Below, in pieces: positions 6,401-6,748 of a stretch of DNA of 6,748 nucleotides; position 1 is the first letter of the stretch; each line of letters starts with the position of its first letter. Position numbers and translations under genes: made by a program. The notes below the pieces were generated by a model that was not told the DNA's origin, did not search any database, and worked only from the letters and a program-made list of their open reading frames with translations. Source of the DNA: an uncultured Collinsella sp. (lineage in GTDB: Bacteria > Actinomycetota > Coriobacteriia > Coriobacteriales > Coriobacteriaceae); NCBI GenBank assembly GCA_902494135.1, contig CABUSE010000074.1, forward strand, positions 1 to 6,748, in the 5' to 3' direction.

Positions 6401-6748
6401 CATGCTCGCCAGCTCATCCATGCGCGCGTCCGAAAGATCGGAGAGCGCCGCCATGAGGCTGGGACTCGTGGGGACGGGCGCCGGAAAGGGAAAGTTGGGA
6501 TTGACGGCCGGCGCTTTGGGCGCGTTGCGCGCGGGCTGTTTCGGCTGCGCCGCAAACGTGCGGACCGGCGTGCGCAAACCTTCGACGGGCTCGGCGCCGC
6601 TGGCATCCAAATACGCCAGAGCCGTGGCAATAGCGTGCTTGCACATGCCGGGGTAGCGATAGGCAGCGGGGCAATCGCAGTCGTAGTCGATCACCTCGTG
6701 CTCGTCCATGTCGAGCGCCACGCGCGTCTTGTACAGGTCGCCACGCGA
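3446..6748 (-). CDS. SNF2-family DEAD/DEAH-box ATPase (helicase) with SWIM zinc finger, 5' end outside the window
   Basis: This is a Swi2/Snf2-type double-stranded DNA translocase; such bacterial proteins are linked to remodelling of protein-DNA complexes and repair, but the exact role is unknown. The visible 1,100 residues (residue 1 at 6748) contain a SWIM zinc finger (C24, C26, C36, H38 in DCDCP...CKH). Next come a Pro/Ala-rich linker (about 48-100) and a long region (about 140-500) matching in position the bacterial SNF2-associated domain. The helicase core starts near 635: Q-motif-like MRGYQVDGYQWL, Walker A GLGKT (665-669), DEAQ (761-764), LTGTP (788-792), then the C-terminal lobe with SLKAGGVGLNL (from 1002) and DRAHRIGQ (1035-1042). 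All ATPase motifs are intact. The frame stays open to the window end, and the strand before the SWIM cysteines (LYKTRVALDMDE) belongs to the same finger. A GTG at 6721 is therefore unlikely to be the start. Confidence 0.95.
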   Translation of the reverse strand, partial: SRGDLYKTRVALDMDEHEVIDYDCDCPAAYRYPGMCKHAIATALAYLDASGAEPVEGLRTPVRTFAAQPKQPARNAPKAPAVNPNFPFPAPVPTSPSLMAALSDLSDARMDELASMRRKLAGSVDPDAPKAVLEPSLVPYYNPLFAERFSWALELRIRCGSVSYVVKDIDGMADAYVRGGTFSYGKKLTFVHTPEAFEDVSTKLLNLVVTTVAYLDDITSSRSASYDFARSGFVAERQLPLSEHSIVYVLDLLRGQTISFEPAWSRGTTTHRTYDVAVEMPPEGEDEALSERPPLLAAKIAPAAGGSYDLRLPADAYCFASGDVAYLVDTRRARRADVAFAQHAAPFLSRLLPCRTPIHIAVDQVGEFCRMALPILRDYTDLTAPAALDTVAPEPSFAMAIGVDDGLVTCKITVAYGDWSADLFSLGAPGSPFEEQRPGVPPRDEVAEFRVMDTAALYFDFYEGGLAFEERDDESLFCLLTEGLSALSELGEVMLSDRLRQISVRPAPKLSVRATVKSNLLDVELGASGLSASDLAIYLDSYKRHQTFARLTSGDIIRLDEGARAAFGLAEDLGVDAVDLLDGVSLPASSTLFVDSMLARTPALEADRDAAFRRTVERLDTLGKMDFTVPASLKATMRGYQVDGYQWLGSLEHLGLGGILADDMGLGKTLQMIAHILARVEAGDIKPTLVVCPASLVYNWTAELERFAPSLDVCAIVGAKAQRRVQIAGVAEHNVVVTSYDLMRRDIDEYVEQDFARVVLDEAQYIKNPLTQVARATKRLPAGVRFALTGTPIENRLSELWSIFDFLMPGLLGTRESFAKRFESPVEHAEGDSAARLQALVSPFVLRRVKEDVVADLPEKIEDTVMAQLTGEQRKLYLANQDRIAQQVQHRESSEFKKDKLKVLAELTELRQICCDPRLHYEDYKAGSAKLDTCMELVHGALDGGHRILLFSQFTGMLDIIGKRLAKEDIDFFKLTGASSKESRAKMVAQFQEGEVPVFLISLKAGGVGLNLTAADVVIHYDPWWNVAAQDQATDRAHRIGQQHTVTVYKLIAKDTIEERIMRMQESKRDLVNSVLGGDGISSALFTREDVLALLGGDGR

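Noticed and set aside
6719..6721. GTG as the start codon of the SNF2 protein
   Set aside because: The frame stays open to the window edge, and the residues just upstream (LYKTR) belong to the SWIM finger's first strand, so the true start lies outside.
1..6748. tRNA, rRNA, CRISPR arrays or insertion sequences
   Set aside because: I saw no cloverleaf, repeat-spacer array, transposase-like frame or terminal repeats. Nearly all sequence is taken by the five genes and their short gaps.

Overview
The window is a GC-rich chromosomal segment in which every supported gene lies on the minus strand, so transcription runs from high to low coordinates. The protein set points to a strictly or largely anaerobic, high-GC actinobacterium: superoxide reductase instead of an oxygen-type defence, a ruvC-ruvA order, a Gram-positive/actinobacterial type LexA box, and a SWIM-containing SNF2 protein. 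My best guess is a gut Coriobacteriia member such as Collinsella or a relative. This is inference from gene character, not a database match.

In transcription order: (1) 6748-3446, the 3' 1,100 codons of a SNF2-family ATPase with a SWIM zinc finger, whose N-terminus lies outside the window. (2) A 150-bp gap, then a 120-residue superoxide reductase (desulfoferrodoxin family, 3295-2933) with an intact catalytic iron site but a degenerated rubredoxin-like centre. (3) An intrinsic terminator at 2887-2857. (4) A 661-residue protein (2815-830) that follows the architecture of glutamine-dependent NAD+ synthetase (NadE) but appears to have lost both active sites, and carries a C-terminal extension. 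(5) A 242-bp noncoding gap (829-588) holding a roughly 98-nt hairpin and, nearer ruvC, a LexA (SOS) box on a candidate promoter. (6) ruvC (587-66), overlapping by one base the start of ruvA, of which only 22 codons are visible.

The best understood functional unit is the ruvC-ruvA(-ruvB) Holliday-junction operon, very likely induced by DNA damage through the LexA site. The SNF2 protein and the superoxide reductase look like independent stress or DNA-metabolism genes. The most unusual items are the apparent NadE pseudoenzyme and the long hairpin just after its stop codon. On the + strand that hairpin has a strikingly regular series of tandem G-A mismatches.
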